Source: Rubrobacter aplysinae
Lineage (GTDB): Bacteria > Actinomycetota > Rubrobacteria > Rubrobacterales > Rubrobacteraceae
DNA: 64,000 bases
Assembly (NCBI RefSeq): GCF_001029505.1
Contig: NZ_LEKH01000009.1
Coordinates: 62,001-126,000, forward strand
Direction of reading: 5' to 3'
This document shows, one piece after another, positions 26,109 to 36,192 of this stretch. A program made the position numbers and the translations under genes. Each line of letters starts with the position of its first letter. Within the stretch, counting starts at the first letter, position 1. Below the pieces are notes generated by a model, which was given only the letters and a program-made list of their open reading frames with translations, was not told where the DNA came from and ran no database searches.

Positions 26109-26944
26109 GTGAGTTGACTCTGTGGGAGCAGTTTCTGTGGGTGATCTTCCCGTACCTCTCGTTGGTCACGTTCGTGATCGGGCATTTATATCGCTACCGC
26201 TACGACCAGTACGGCTGGACGCCGAAGTCCAGCCAGATCCTGGAGCGGCGGATGCTGATGTGGGGCGTGTTGCTGTTCCACTGGGGCCTGCTGTTCGTGA
26301 TCGGTGGTCACGTCATGGGGCTGCTGGTGCCGATAGGCGTCTATCGGGCGATCGGCGTCACCGATCACAACTACCATCTGCTCGCTCTGTGGGTCGGGGT
26401 CCTAGTCGGGTTCGTGGCGCTGGTTGGCATACTAATCCTGAACCTTAGGCGCTGGTTCAACCCCCGCATCCGTCGCAGCACGGACACTATAAAGTTCGTA
26501 ACAGATGCCCTGCTCTTGCTGGTCATAGTGCTCGGCATGGCCGCGACCATCGGCTACCGGGTCTACTCAGCGCAGTACGAGCTACAGTCCGAGTTCGAGT
26601 ACCGGGAGACCATCGGGCCCTGGTTCAGGAGCCTGTTCATATTCCGTCCCGAGGGCGGGCTGATGCTCGGGGTGCCCGTGATCTTCCAGCTACATACCCT
26701 GGCGGCGTTCGTGTTGTTCGGGTTGTGGCCGTTCTCCAGCCTGGTCCACGCCTGGAGCGTGCCGCTGGGCTACGCCCGCCGCCGCTACGTGCAGTACCGT
26801 AGCCGCGACCCGCGGGCCGCCCTGGCCCGCGAGCGCGCCAATCGCGACGCCCGGCGTAAGGCGCCCCGCAAAACCGGGAAGGAGACCGCCTCCCCCCGGG
26901 AAGAGGAGCGGGTCGAGTCCGGGCGTGGCCGGGGGTCCGAATGA
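26105..26944 (+). CDS. narI: Respiratory nitrate reductase gamma subunit (cytochrome b)
   Basis: A 279-aa membrane cytochrome b with five hydrophobic helices. Heme ligands are His59, His69 (FHWGLLFVIGGHVMG), His197 and His215 (LHTLAAF to VHAWSVP), with the spacings of known NarI. It oxidises menaquinol or ubiquinol and passes electrons to NarH. TTG is the start, behind GGAGGT with a 5-bp gap and within the narJ stop. The C-terminus is an unusually long basic, Arg-rich tail of about 50 residues after the last helix. Confidence 0.95.
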   Translation: MSELTLWEQFLWVIFPYLSLVTFVIGHLYRYRYDQYGWTPKSSQILERRMLMWGVLLFHWGLLFVIGGHVMGLLVPIGVYRAIGVTDHNYHLLALWVGVLVGFVALVGILILNLRRWFNPRIRRSTDTIKFVTDALLLLVIVLGMAATIGYRVYSAQYELQSEFEYRETIGPWFRSLFIFRPEGGLMLGVPVIFQLHTLAAFVLFGLWPFSSLVHAWSVPLGYARRRYVQYRSRDPRAALARERANRDARRKAPRKTGKETASPREEERVESGRGRGSE

Positions 26945-26963
26945 GAGTGAGGGAGGTGCGCGC

Positions 26964-27479
26964 GTGATCCAGAGCTTGAAGACGAGCGTGTCGTGGAAGG
27001 CCGTGCTCTTGGGGTGGGCGGCGGCGATCGTCACGGGCATAGTGCTGAACCTGACCTTCCGGGCCGCAAACTACTGGATCTTCAACGCCGGCCCGCTCGG
27101 GCTAAGGGACACCGCGGCCCTGGTGACCATATCCCTGATCGTCGGCTTCCTCGCGCACGGGGTTGGCGGCTATCTCGCCGGCAGGGTAGCCCACTACCGG
27201 GGAGGCCTGAACGGGGCAATGGTCGCGGTACTTGGTACCGTGGCCGTGATCGCCGCCATTATCCTGGTGGCCGCGATCTTGCTCGCGACCGCCGGGGCGT
27301 TATTCTCGGGCGGTGTCCCATTGACCATGCCGCGGGGCGGGATCGGCGGCATCCTGATAGCGCTCGTGTCCCTCTTTCTCGCCAACCTCCTCGGCGGCTA
27401 CCTCGGCGGCAAGCTCGGAGAGTTCGAGGTCGGTCTGGGCCGTCCTTCCGGTAAACCACCGCCCGCAGAGAGAAGGTAG
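26964..27479 (+). CDS. Four-helix membrane protein of unknown function
   Basis: About 171 aa with four hydrophobic segments (KAVLLGWAAAIVTGIVLNL; TISLIVGFLAHGVGGYLAG; a long one from AVLGTVAVIAAIILVAAILL; GILIALVSLFLANLLGGYLGG) and repeated GGYLxG motifs. GTG at 26964 is preferred because GGGAGG precedes it; a longer frame would begin inside narI. It sits 19 bp after narI and 3 bp before the next gene, so it is probably in the nar transcript. It is not a known Nar subunit. Confidence 0.65.
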   Translation: MIQSLKTSVSWKAVLLGWAAAIVTGIVLNLTFRAANYWIFNAGPLGLRDTAALVTISLIVGFLAHGVGGYLAGRVAHYRGGLNGAMVAVLGTVAVIAAIILVAAILLATAGALFSGGVPLTMPRGGIGGILIALVSLFLANLLGGYLGGKLGEFEVGLGRPSGKPPPAERR

Positions 27480-27482
27480 ATC

Positions 27483-28124
27483 ATGCAAACCTTGAACGGC
27501 AAGACGGCGATAGTCCTCGGGGCCTCTTCCGCCTACGGGGCCGCGACGGCCAGGATGCTCGCCCGCGAGGGGGCGGCCGTGGTGCTCGGCGGCCGCAGCC
27601 GCGAGACGCTAGAGGCGCTTGAAGAGGAGATAACGGGCTCCGGCGGGCGGGCGGTCTCACTCGGGGTGCATCTGGCAAAGCGCCACCACCTGGAGCATCT
27701 GGTTCAAGCGGCGACGGAGACGTTCGGCGGCCTCGACATCCTCGTGTTCGCCGCGAGGTGCTCCTCTCCGCCGCTGCAGAGCCTGGACATCGAGGCCTTC
27801 GAGCGATCCGTGGACGTAAACGTGAAGGGGCTTCTATACACTCTGACGTCCATGCTCCCGGCCATGCAGGAGAGTGGCGGCGGGCACGTGATCTACCTCG
27901 GACCCGAGGAGCCCGAGGAGGACGACCCGCTGTACGAGGCGGGGCTGGCCGCCGCGGACGTATTGCTCCAGGAGTCGTGCCGGGCCTTCGGCGAGGATCA
28001 GATCGTGGCGAGCGAGCTACTTATCCCGGCGACCATGAACGCCGGACGTTGCGCCGAGACGGTCCTCGGGGCGCTAACCGCCCCGGATAGGGAGGCCGTC
28101 AGGTTCTCGACCCTCAGGATCTGA
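27483..28124 (+). CDS. SDR-fold protein lacking the catalytic Tyr-Lys motif
   Basis: A 213-aa protein of short-chain dehydrogenase type. The dinucleotide motif is altered (VLGASSAYGAA, around residue 13, instead of TGxxxGIG), NNAG is replaced by FAARC, the catalytic Ser strand reads VIYLGPEE without Ser, and YxxxK is absent (the matching stretch reads YEAGLAAAD). The fold is clear but classical oxidoreductase chemistry is unlikely. It ends the nar transcript. It may bind NAD(H) as a sensor or be degenerate; its role is unknown. Confidence 0.75.
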   Translation: MQTLNGKTAIVLGASSAYGAATARMLAREGAAVVLGGRSRETLEALEEEITGSGGRAVSLGVHLAKRHHLEHLVQAATETFGGLDILVFAARCSSPPLQSLDIEAFERSVDVNVKGLLYTLTSMLPAMQESGGGHVIYLGPEEPEEDDPLYEAGLAAADVLLQESCRAFGEDQIVASELLIPATMNAGRCAETVLGALTAPDREAVRFSTLRI

Positions 28125-29950
<1,826 letters not shown>

Positions 29951-29985
29951 AGCCGGGCGCTAATTTCACAGGATAAATCGGCCGT

Positions 29986-30027
29986 CCCTCTCGCCGGCTC
30001 TTCGGCATAGCCAGGGACCGGCGAGGG
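29986..30027 (+). terminator. Hairpin after gdhA
   Basis: CCCTCTCGCCGG (29986-29997) pairs with CCGGCGAGGG (30018-30027) with one bulged T and a 20-nt loop, starting 36 bp after the gdhA stop. No T-run follows. Confidence 0.4.
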
Positions 30028-30113
30028 CCAGGATAGTCTAACTCCGTACTTACCAAACGCGCCCCGAATTTAACAGTGGACGAGCCGGTATAAACGCGGA
30101 TGTTGCAATAATA

Positions 30114-30134
30114 TGACTAATTTAGTAATATATT
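30114..30134. promoter_or_regulatory. AT-rich dyad upstream of the 30181 gene (weak site 4)
   Basis: ATATGACTAA and TTAGTAATAT (30111-30131) form a 10-1-10 inverted repeat with one mismatch. The stretch can also be aligned, less well, to the 9-3-9 element of 18625. It lies about 50 bp before the ATG of the membrane protein gene. Confidence 0.35.
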
Positions 30135-30180
30135 GGGTGCTATAAGGCTCTGGCTGCCGAGGTTCGGGGAGGTGTTTCTT

Positions 30181-30651
30181 ATGGAGACGCTCGTACACAC
30201 GCTGCACGTGATGCTGGCCGGGGCTTGGCTCGGGGGGGTGGTCTTCACCACCTTCGTGGTCTCTCCGGCGTTCAAGGCCATGAAATGGAGCGAGCCCGAG
30301 CGGGTCGGGGTGCGCTCGATGGTAGGCCGATACTACGCCAGGGTGGCGAACGCGAACCTTGGGCTACTATTGCTCTTTGCCGTTCTGGATGGACTGGTCC
30401 TCGGGTTTGGCGTGCTCTTCGTTATCGAGTACGTACTGCTTGTGGTGTTGCTCGGTCTGGTCGGGGCCCACGGGGCGTACTTCGGGCGTAGGATCGCGGA
30501 GCTTGCCGCCGCCGAAGCGGAGGCGGGGAGCCCCGAAGAGGCCAGGTCCTTTGCCGGACAACGGAGAAAGCTGGGTGCGTTCTCCTCCCGCCTCTCCCAG
30601 GTGAACCTGCTTGTCAGCGTGGCGATCGTGGTCCTCGCGATAAACGGATAG
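30181..30651 (+). CDS. Four-helix membrane protein, CopD/DUF4149-like
   Basis: A 156-aa protein. ATG at 30181 is chosen because GGGGAGGTG precedes it; a longer frame starts inside the AT-rich element. Four hydrophobic segments are visible. The first carries two His (VHTLHVMLAGAWLGG) and there is a third His in the VGAHGAYFG helix, as might bind heme or metal. It resembles small CopD/DUF4149-type proteins; the family call is tentative. The next gene starts 13 bp later and encodes a tiny protein resembling the first helix of cytochrome bd subunit I, so the pair may act together. Confidence 0.6.
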   Translation: METLVHTLHVMLAGAWLGGVVFTTFVVSPAFKAMKWSEPERVGVRSMVGRYYARVANANLGLLLLFAVLDGLVLGFGVLFVIEYVLLVVLLGLVGAHGAYFGRRIAELAAAEAEAGSPEEARSFAGQRRKLGAFSSRLSQVNLLVSVAIVVLAING

Positions 30652-30663
30652 GGGGCTGGTACC

Positions 30664-30822
30664 GTGCCCATCGGCGACCTGAACGTGCCCGTAATCGGCA
30701 AGAACGTGGTTATCGGCGCTCTCGTCCAGTCTCACATATTCTTTGCAACCTTCATCATCGGGGCGGTGTTTATCGCCGACACCGCGGCCAGGAAACGAGC
30801 CCGCGGCCAACTCCCGGTTTGA
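30664..30822 (+). CDS. Very small membrane protein resembling the N-terminus of cytochrome bd subunit I
   Basis: A 52-aa frame starting GTG behind AGGGGG. It has a single hydrophobic helix (SHIFFATFIIGAVFIA) preceded by GDLNVPVIGKNVVIGALVQ and followed by a basic tail ending in a stop. The order Pro-Val-x-Gly, then Gln-x-His-Ile/Leu-Phe-Phe, recalls the first helix of CydA-like quinol oxidases, whose His is a heme ligand. No further CydA sequence follows, so this is a mini-protein or a truncated remnant. It lies 13 bp after the 30181 gene, apparently the same transcript. Confidence 0.5.
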   Translation: MPIGDLNVPVIGKNVVIGALVQSHIFFATFIIGAVFIADTAARKRARGQLPV

Positions 30823-30856
30823 TCTCCCTGTTCTTTGATAGTAATATACGTACAGA

Positions 30857-31495
30857 ATGAATGTTAATGAGGAAAGCACCGGACGGCGTACACAGGCACA
30901 GAGGCGGGCGGTCACCAGGCGGGCCTTGCTGGACGCGGCCCGTTCCCTGTTCTCCGAGAGGGGTTATCACGGGACGGCCGCGGAGGAGATCGTGAGGCGC
31001 GCCGGGCTAACACGGGGTGCGCTCTACCATCACTTCGAGGACAAGCGGGACCTGTTCCGGGAGGTGGTAGACGAGATGGAAGGGGAGATAGACGAGGAGA
31101 TCGAGGCGGCCGAGCACGCGGAGGGCACGCTCCCGGAGTCTGTAATGGCCGGGTACCGGGCATTCGTGGACGCCGTGTTCGATCCCGAGGTGAGGCGTAC
31201 GTTCTTTCTGGACGGGCCCTCGGTGCTGGGCTGGCAGTGGCGTGAGATAGACGCGCGGCACGCGGTCGGCAAGATCGAGGCCGGGCTCGAAGCCCTTATA
31301 GCGGAGGGCTTCATGGAGCCACGGCCGGTCGGGCCGATGGCGCGACTGATCAACGGTGCATTAGTGGAAGGAGCGTTTTTCGTGGCTGCCTCGGACACGC
31401 CGGAGACGGCGAGAGACGAGGTATGCGACGGGATGGAGCGCCTTCTATACGGCCTTATGAAACGCAGTCCCGACTCTCAAGCGTCTCGAAGTTAG
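30857..31495 (+). CDS. TetR family regulator
   Basis: A 212-aa repressor. Residues about 18-65 form the TetR HTH (TRRALLDAARSLFSERGYHGTAAEEIVRRAGLTRGALYHHFEDKRDLF); the rest is a helical ligand domain of unknown specificity. The ATG lies 9 bp after a TAATAT -10-like sequence (30842-30847), so the transcript may be leaderless. That AT-rich stretch also contains one half-site (TGATAGTAA, 30836-30844) of the 21-bp element. Targets are unknown; neighbours on either side are candidates. Confidence 0.9.
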   Translation: MNVNEESTGRRTQAQRRAVTRRALLDAARSLFSERGYHGTAAEEIVRRAGLTRGALYHHFEDKRDLFREVVDEMEGEIDEEIEAAEHAEGTLPESVMAGYRAFVDAVFDPEVRRTFFLDGPSVLGWQWREIDARHAVGKIEAGLEALIAEGFMEPRPVGPMARLINGALVEGAFFVAASDTPETARDEVCDGMERLLYGLMKRSPDSQASRS

Positions 31496-31529
31496 AGCGT
31501 GCAGGGTCCTTAGCCAAGGAGGAGGCCTC

Positions 31530-32120
31530 GTGATGAGCGGCCACCCGAAAACGTTCTGGCTTATAGTCAGGCCCCGGGTCTCCGTTACAGACGGTATAGA
31601 GGTTACGGAGGCGTGGAGGAGCACTCTGGCTGCGGGTAAGAAGGCGCTGGTGGTGTTTAGCCTCGAGTCCGAGGCCGGGACATTTCTCGGAGAGGCTCTG
31701 AGAGGTAATGCCGATGATACAGATGATGCCGAAGAGGTCGAGAGTGGCTGGGCGCTCAGGGAGGTCGGCGCCGGGGAGCTAGTCTCGTTGCTGCACTGCC
31801 TGTATGCAGGCACCGAGCGGGTGGTGTTGGATCCTTCGCCGCCCGAGTTGGCCGAGTTGGCCGAGTTGGCCGAGTTGTACGGGTTGGATGGCTGGAGCGA
31901 GGCCCAGAGCCTGGACCGGGAGGCGTTCGTAAGGCTCGCCCTCGAACGAGGTAGCGGCCTTCCTGCCACCTACGGCTGCGAGCCTCCCTCCACAGGACAA
32001 ACGGTCAAGACCGGCAAGCCAGAGACGACCAGTCCCTTCTGCTCGGACTCCGGGAAAGGAAGGGTTCGGTCTGCGAGCCGGTACAAACCGCGGGACGGTA
32101 AGCCGGTGCGGCCACGCTAG
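31530..32120 (+). CDS. Conserved-looking protein of unknown function
   Basis: A 196-aa soluble protein starting at GTG (31530) or the ATG three bases later, behind AAGGAGGAGG. No family is recognised. The N-terminal two thirds looks folded (KTFWLIVRPRVSV, then KKALVVFSLESEAGTFL). A 9-bp tandem repeat gives ELAELAELAEL near residue 105-115. The C-terminal 50 residues are basic and low-complexity. It starts the stress block and is followed 30 bp later by a 74-aa protein. Confidence 0.6.
   Translation: MMSGHPKTFWLIVRPRVSVTDGIEVTEAWRSTLAAGKKALVVFSLESEAGTFLGEALRGNADDTDDAEEVESGWALREVGAGELVSLLHCLYAGTERVVLDPSPPELAELAELAELYGLDGWSEAQSLDREAFVRLALERGSGLPATYGCEPPSTGQTVKTGKPETTSPFCSDSGKGRVRSASRYKPRDGKPVRPR
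31842..31877. repeat. In-frame 9-bp tandem repeat inside the 31530 gene
   Basis: Four copies of GCCGAGTTG (the first with C for G) encode a run of Ala/Pro-Glu-Leu triplets. Replication slippage would change the protein by whole residues. Confidence 0.85.
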
Positions 32121-32150
32121 ACCGCAAGGCTGAGAGAGGAGAGGAGCATA

Positions 32151-32375
32151 ATGCTGAACAAGTGGTTTGGTAATAGTGACCATCTGCCTCGCCAGAAGGT
32201 GGAGGCCGTCGTCAAGGTCATAGACCGCTATCTTTCCGAGGAGGCCGAGCTACACGGGCTGCAGACCGACAAGCAGACCATGCACCCGAGAGACCTCCCC
32301 CCGGAGAAACGCGAGGCGCTCATAAGCGAGGTGTTCTCCATTTTAGAAGAGGCCAGGGAGAAGCAAGAGAGGTAG
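32151..32375 (+). CDS. Small acidic helical protein, unknown
   Basis: A 74-aa protein with a good ribosome site (GAGAGGAGAGGAG). It is charged and predicted helical (KVEAVVKVIDRYLSEEAELHG, then PPEKREALISEVFSILEEAREK). No family is recognised. It lies between an unknown protein and a sigma factor. Confidence 0.6.
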   Translation: MLNKWFGNSDHLPRQKVEAVVKVIDRYLSEEAELHGLQTDKQTMHPRDLPPEKREALISEVFSILEEAREKQER

Positions 32376-32494
32376 TTCCCGTAGCCTGGTAATACAAGCG
32401 CCGTGGAGGTCTAAGCATGCGCCCACCAGAAGGAGCCATTCGTGTCGGCTACGATTGTGGTTACAGCGAGTGCCGGGCCCTGTAGAGGGTACGG

Positions 32495-33358
32495 ATGAAG
32501 GAAGAGAATAGCCGGGTAGAAGAGGCCCCGGAGCTCGTGCAGGGGTATCTGGAGCGCATAGGCCAGGGTAAGCTCCTGAGTCCCCGACAGGAGGTTAACC
32601 TCGCCAGACGCGCTCACTCTGGTGATGAGCTGGCCCGCAGGACGCTCATCGAGAGGAACCTGAGGCTGGTGGTCAGCGTGGCGAAGAAGTACCGGGGCAT
32701 GGGCTTGCCCTTCGCGGACCTCATCCAGGAAGGCAACCTGGGCTTGATCAGGGCCGTGGAAAGGTTCGATCCCGAAAGAGGATACCGCTTCTCCACCTAC
32801 GCCACCTGGTGGATCCGGCAGTCCGTGGGCCGGGCTCTATCCGATAAGGGGCGCACCATAAGGCTACCGGTGCATGCCGGAGATAGGGTGAGGAAGGTCG
32901 GAGGCGCTGTAGCGGCTCTTTCGCTGGAGCTTGGCCGCGAGCCGACCGATGAAGAGCTGGCACGGCGGCTCGGTTGGAGCGCCGAGCAGGTGCAGGAAAC
33001 AAAGAACATCACCCCCGAGCCGGGCAGCCTGGATAAGACGGTCCTTTCGCAGGACGAATCCTCCAGGCTGGGGGACTTCATAGTGGATGAGTCGTCATCC
33101 GAAGGCGTAGAGGAGGTGATGGCGCGGATGGAAAAAGAGCGGCTACGGGAAGCCATCGGTTGCCTGCCACACAAGAGCCGCTACGTGTTGGTAAGACGCT
33201 ATGGCCTCGACGAGCAGGATCCGGTAACGCTCGCCGAACTCGCCAACGAGCTACAGCTATCGAGAGAGCGGGTGCGGCAGTTGCAGCGCGAAGCGGAGAA
33301 ATTGCTGAGATCCGACGCCAAGCGGACGTCCAGAGGCTCCGCCCGTACCGTTGCGTAA
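32495..33358 (+). CDS. RNA polymerase sigma-70 family factor, RpoD-like
   Basis: A 287-aa sigma factor without region 1.1. Region 1.2 starts at [18 protein letters not shown]; region 2 ([32 protein letters not shown], then [17 protein letters not shown]) includes the -10 recognition helix; region 3 follows; region 4 ([39 protein letters not shown]) is the -35 binding HTH. It is of group 2 type (alternative RpoD-like, as SigB/HrdD) rather than the housekeeping factor, given its length. No anti-sigma gene is adjacent. Confidence 0.92.
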   Translation: MKEENSRVEEAPELVQGYLERIGQGKLLSPRQEVNLARRAHSGDELARRTLIERNLRLVVSVAKKYRGMGLPFADLIQEGNLGLIRAVERFDPERGYRFSTYATWWIRQSVGRALSDKGRTIRLPVHAGDRVRKVGGAVAALSLELGREPTDEELARRLGWSAEQVQETKNITPEPGSLDKTVLSQDESSRLGDFIVDESSSEGVEEVMARMEKERLREAIGCLPHKSRYVLVRRYGLDEQDPVTLAELANELQLSRERVRQLQREAEKLLRSDAKRTSRGSARTVA

Positions 33359-34166
33359 CATGCTTTTGTGAGACCCACGAGTTTAGGTTTCGTCAAGAGG
33401 ACAAATAAGGTCGATATAAGAGCAACATAAGGGCAATCGACATGGGCAACAGGGAGTAGCGCAGATGGGTGGACGTACTGACCGTACTGACCGGGTCCGC
33501 GGCGGCCCGGGTCACATGGCTCGGAGAAGCCGTGCTGGCGCCGCTGCAGTCCTTCTTTTACCTTATGTCCCGGATGCAGGGTTGGCGACAAGCGTGTTGG
33601 CCGTACCGCAAGGTCCACAGGGCCTCTCCACAGCGCATAATTCGCCGCGAGGGAAATACACCAGACCGTTTGCCCGGGAGAGTTGGCCGGCGCGCCGCCG
33701 AACGCTCGTAACAGATCCTCCAGAGCCTGAGCAACCAGCCCTCCGAGATAGACGTCGAGATGTGCATCCTGGGTTACCGGGTCTGCGTGAGAGACCGGAT
33801 CACACTCCGCCGTATGATCATTGCGGAACCCGCGGAACGCCCCATGCTCAGCCCGCCCCGGAGATTGGGGCTCGGGTTAGCCCGGCGCCGTTACCCGGGC
33901 TTGATAACATTATCACAATACTATGACTATAAAAGTAATAGTATTTGTGGAAGGTCAGGTTAACGGAGGGTCTATGGACCTATAAAACCTATAAAAGGGT
34001 ACGAGGGTTGGTTGGAGCGGCACGGGGCGGGGTTCGGGCTCCCGGTGCCGGGACTTCTGTAGGCATTCGCGAGCATGCCCGTCGTCGTCCGCCGCCAACA
34101 AGCGTCACCAATAAGCGGTGATAGCTACAAAGCAAAAATCAGGAGGCGACAGGAGGATGCTCTGCG
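33359..34166. other. Long intergenic stretch with an AT-rich operator
   Basis: About 800 bp. It holds a short direct repeat (CGTACTGAC twice near 33474-33491), operator site 3 (33924-33944), and an imperfect larger dyad CACAATACTAT (33914-33924) with ATAGTATTTGTG (33938-33949). Several frames are open but none has a ribosome site and recognisable sequence. A short frame ending at about 34062 (PIKPIKGYEGWLERHG) looks protein-like but lacks a start. Confidence 0.45.
33924..33944. promoter_or_regulatory. AT-rich 21-bp operator, site 3
   Basis: Half-sites TGACTATAA and TAATAGTAT separated by AAG match the perfect site at 18625 at 7 and 8 of 9 positions. It is about 220 bp upstream of the gene at 34167. 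No other gene is close enough to be an obvious target. Confidence 0.5.
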
Positions 34167-35156
34167 ATGGACTGCAACTGGTTACAGTGGCGTTATTACG
34201 AGAGGCTCTGGGAAGAGTTCGAGTATAGGGGGTGGGAGCTAGGGCCGGTACGGTACGTGAACCTCCCGTCGGCCTTTGCGGAGTTTGGGCCCTACCGCAT
34301 CATGTTTCGGTACCGGGAGCCGGCCACGGACGAGGGGCTGTTCGAGGTGCGCCGGATACACGAGGGCTACGAGCGGGAGGTCATACTGGTATGGGGCGTA
34401 CCCACGCCGCACGAGGCGCAGAGCCTGCTCCAGCGGTACGGCGTCGAGCAGCTGGGTGAGACCTCCGAAGAGACCCTTAACGAAGCCCTGGCTTGCGGAG
34501 CATCCCGCTGCTCAGAGGGATCATGGGAGAGTCTGCTGCCACCCGTGGTCTACGCCGAGAGCTTCTCCGGGGCTCCAGGAGGCGATAGCCAAAAGATGGA
34601 TGAAACAGCGGCGGACGGCGGCGGATCGCAGCGAACCGCAACGAAGCTCGGAAGAGCGCATGAAGGAGCTTATATGAGACAGGAGGTAGGGTGGGGTACA
34701 CGGGACACCAGACCCCGGTCCGTGTCCGCGAAGCGTGGCCTGATCCGGACCCTGGAGCGGGGCATCGGGAAGAATATCGAGAGGGTCCGGCAGCATATCG
34801 AGCGCTCGCACCGGGCAGCCTTTGCCCGCGAGATGGCGGCGGAGACCGAGCGGGATGAAGCGTGGTTGGAGGCCGTCGAACGGGAGCGGTCGCAAGCGCG
34901 GGAGATCGAGAGCGTGCAGGGCGAGGGACTACGAAATGCCGCCGTGAGCAAGAGCGGGGCCGTCCTCGTCGCGCACTCCGGGGGCTCCGGCGAAACTCTG
35001 GAGCGGCTCGCGCGAGAGGGGGCATACCTTGCGGACGTGGTCTCGGACGGCGGTAGTGGCGGAATCGACAAGTCCTGGCTGGTCTTCAAGGAATCTACAA
35101 TGGCGCCGCGGCAGAGGGTGGCCATGACGGCATCCGGAGAGCAGGCCCGGAGGTAA
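34167..35156 (+). CDS. Protein of unknown function, 329 aa
   Basis: No family is recognised. The N-terminal 90 residues look like a compact domain rich in aromatic residues (WLQWRYYERLWEEFEYRGWELG, then YRIMFRYREPATDEGLFEVRRIHEGYEREVILVWGVP). The middle is low-complexity. From about residue 170 there is a long Arg/Glu-rich helix likely to form a coiled coil. ATG at 34167 has AGGAGG 10 bp upstream. Operator site 3 upstream makes it a possible member of the proposed Rrf2 regulon. Confidence 0.55.
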   Translation: MDCNWLQWRYYERLWEEFEYRGWELGPVRYVNLPSAFAEFGPYRIMFRYREPATDEGLFEVRRIHEGYEREVILVWGVPTPHEAQSLLQRYGVEQLGETSEETLNEALACGASRCSEGSWESLLPPVVYAESFSGAPGGDSQKMDETAADGGGSQRTATKLGRAHEGAYMRQEVGWGTRDTRPRSVSAKRGLIRTLERGIGKNIERVRQHIERSHRAAFAREMAAETERDEAWLEAVERERSQAREIESVQGEGLRNAAVSKSGAVLVAHSGGSGETLERLAREGAYLADVVSDGGSGGIDKSWLVFKESTMAPRQRVAMTASGEQARR

Positions 35157-35303
35157 GTCACCCGGTCGGCCACGCCCGGATTATCCAGCTAGAGGCCCTG
35201 AGATTCGGCATCCGGGGCACCGAGAGCCTGTGTGCCGGGAGCTGACCTACGGACTTACAGACACTACTGAAGCGTGTACCGAATCCCGTGAGAGGTGACG
35301 ATT

Positions 35304-35675
35304 ATGGCGGATAAGCAAATAAGCACCAAGCGCATCTACGAGAAATCCCAGGACTCGGACGGGGAGCGTATCCTGGTCGACGGGGTATGGCCCAGAGGCG
35401 TATCAAAACAAGATGCCAACCTATCGGAATGGCGCAAGGATCTTGCCCCGAGCAGCGCCTTGCGCAAGTGGTTCGGCCACGACCCCTCTTTGTGGGAGGA
35501 GTTTCTGGAGCACTACTACAAGGAGCTAGAGGAGGCGGGCAAGCTAGACGACTTGGAAGAGCTTGCCCGCCGGGCCCGGAACGAAAAGGTAACCTTGCTC
35601 TTCGCCGCCAAGGACACCGAATACAACAACGCCCGGGCGCTTGCCCTGTACGCGGAAGACATGGGAGGCCGGTAG
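35304..35675 (+). CDS. DUF488 family protein
   Basis: A 123-aa protein of the DUF488/YeaO group. The characteristic stretch is ILVDGVWPRGVSKQDANLSEWRKDLAPSSALRKWFGHD, followed by YYKELEEAG and LLFAAKDTEYNNARALA. ATG at 35304 is preferred with GAGAGG upstream; a GTG nine bases earlier is possible. Function is unknown; members often appear in stress or sulfur contexts. Confidence 0.85.
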   Translation: MADKQISTKRIYEKSQDSDGERILVDGVWPRGVSKQDANLSEWRKDLAPSSALRKWFGHDPSLWEEFLEHYYKELEEAGKLDDLEELARRARNEKVTLLFAAKDTEYNNARALALYAEDMGGR

Positions 35676-35690
35676 CCACGAGGACAGAGG

Positions 35691-36088
35691 TTACCAGTCT
35701 GCACGTCCCGGTTTGATCCGGTTACGATGAGAGGCCCCTAGGCTACCCAGGATCAGAAGAGCCGAGTAGATTTCCTCGGCGAGCGCAACAATCTCCTCTG
35801 CTGGCCATCCTCTTCTCAGGCGCGCCCCTGAGACTCCCACCTCCCTCTGGGCAAGTTCATCCAACTGCCCTGCCAAAAGCTCCTGAGCCTGTTGCTCTTA
35901 GTACTCCGAGTCCCTGGCGAGCTCTAGGGCCGGATGCGCGTAGACGGGTGCGGCGCGCAGATGTGGACGAGATGTAGCCTGGAGCCCGTTCTCCGGGAGA
36001 TGTCTACGGCGGCGCGGCAGGGCAGGGTGGCATCTTCAGAGCCGTCTGTGGCGAGCAATATGCGGGTGGGGAGTGTCCCGTCAACAGA
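35691..36088 (-). pseudogene. Decayed universal stress protein
   Basis: On the minus strand a UspA-type N-terminus is readable (PTRILLATDGSEDA, then TGSRLHLVHIC) without a start codon, until a stop at plus-strand 35924-35926. The similarity continues in another frame after a frameshift (ALELARDSEY), meets an in-frame TAA (35898-35900), and resumes as AQELLAGQLDELAQREVGVSG, then IVALAEEIYSALLILGSLG, ending without the usual GSxxxxVxxxxxCPVLVV end. It lies directly beside two intact tandem universal stress protein genes with the same order of motifs, so it is a dead third copy. Confidence 0.7.
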
Positions 36089-36192
36089 TCCTTTTCACGC
36101 TACCTATATCGAACTGCTTGGTAGATGCGGATATAGTAGCCGGACTTACACTCCCGGCTGCTGTACGCATAGGATATGGTAGAGGGCACCCG

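Noticed and set aside
33465-33926. 153-codon frame in the gap after the sigma factor
   Set aside because: Pro/Arg-rich, no ribosome site, ends at the AT-rich operator region; composition is that of a random open frame in GC-rich DNA.
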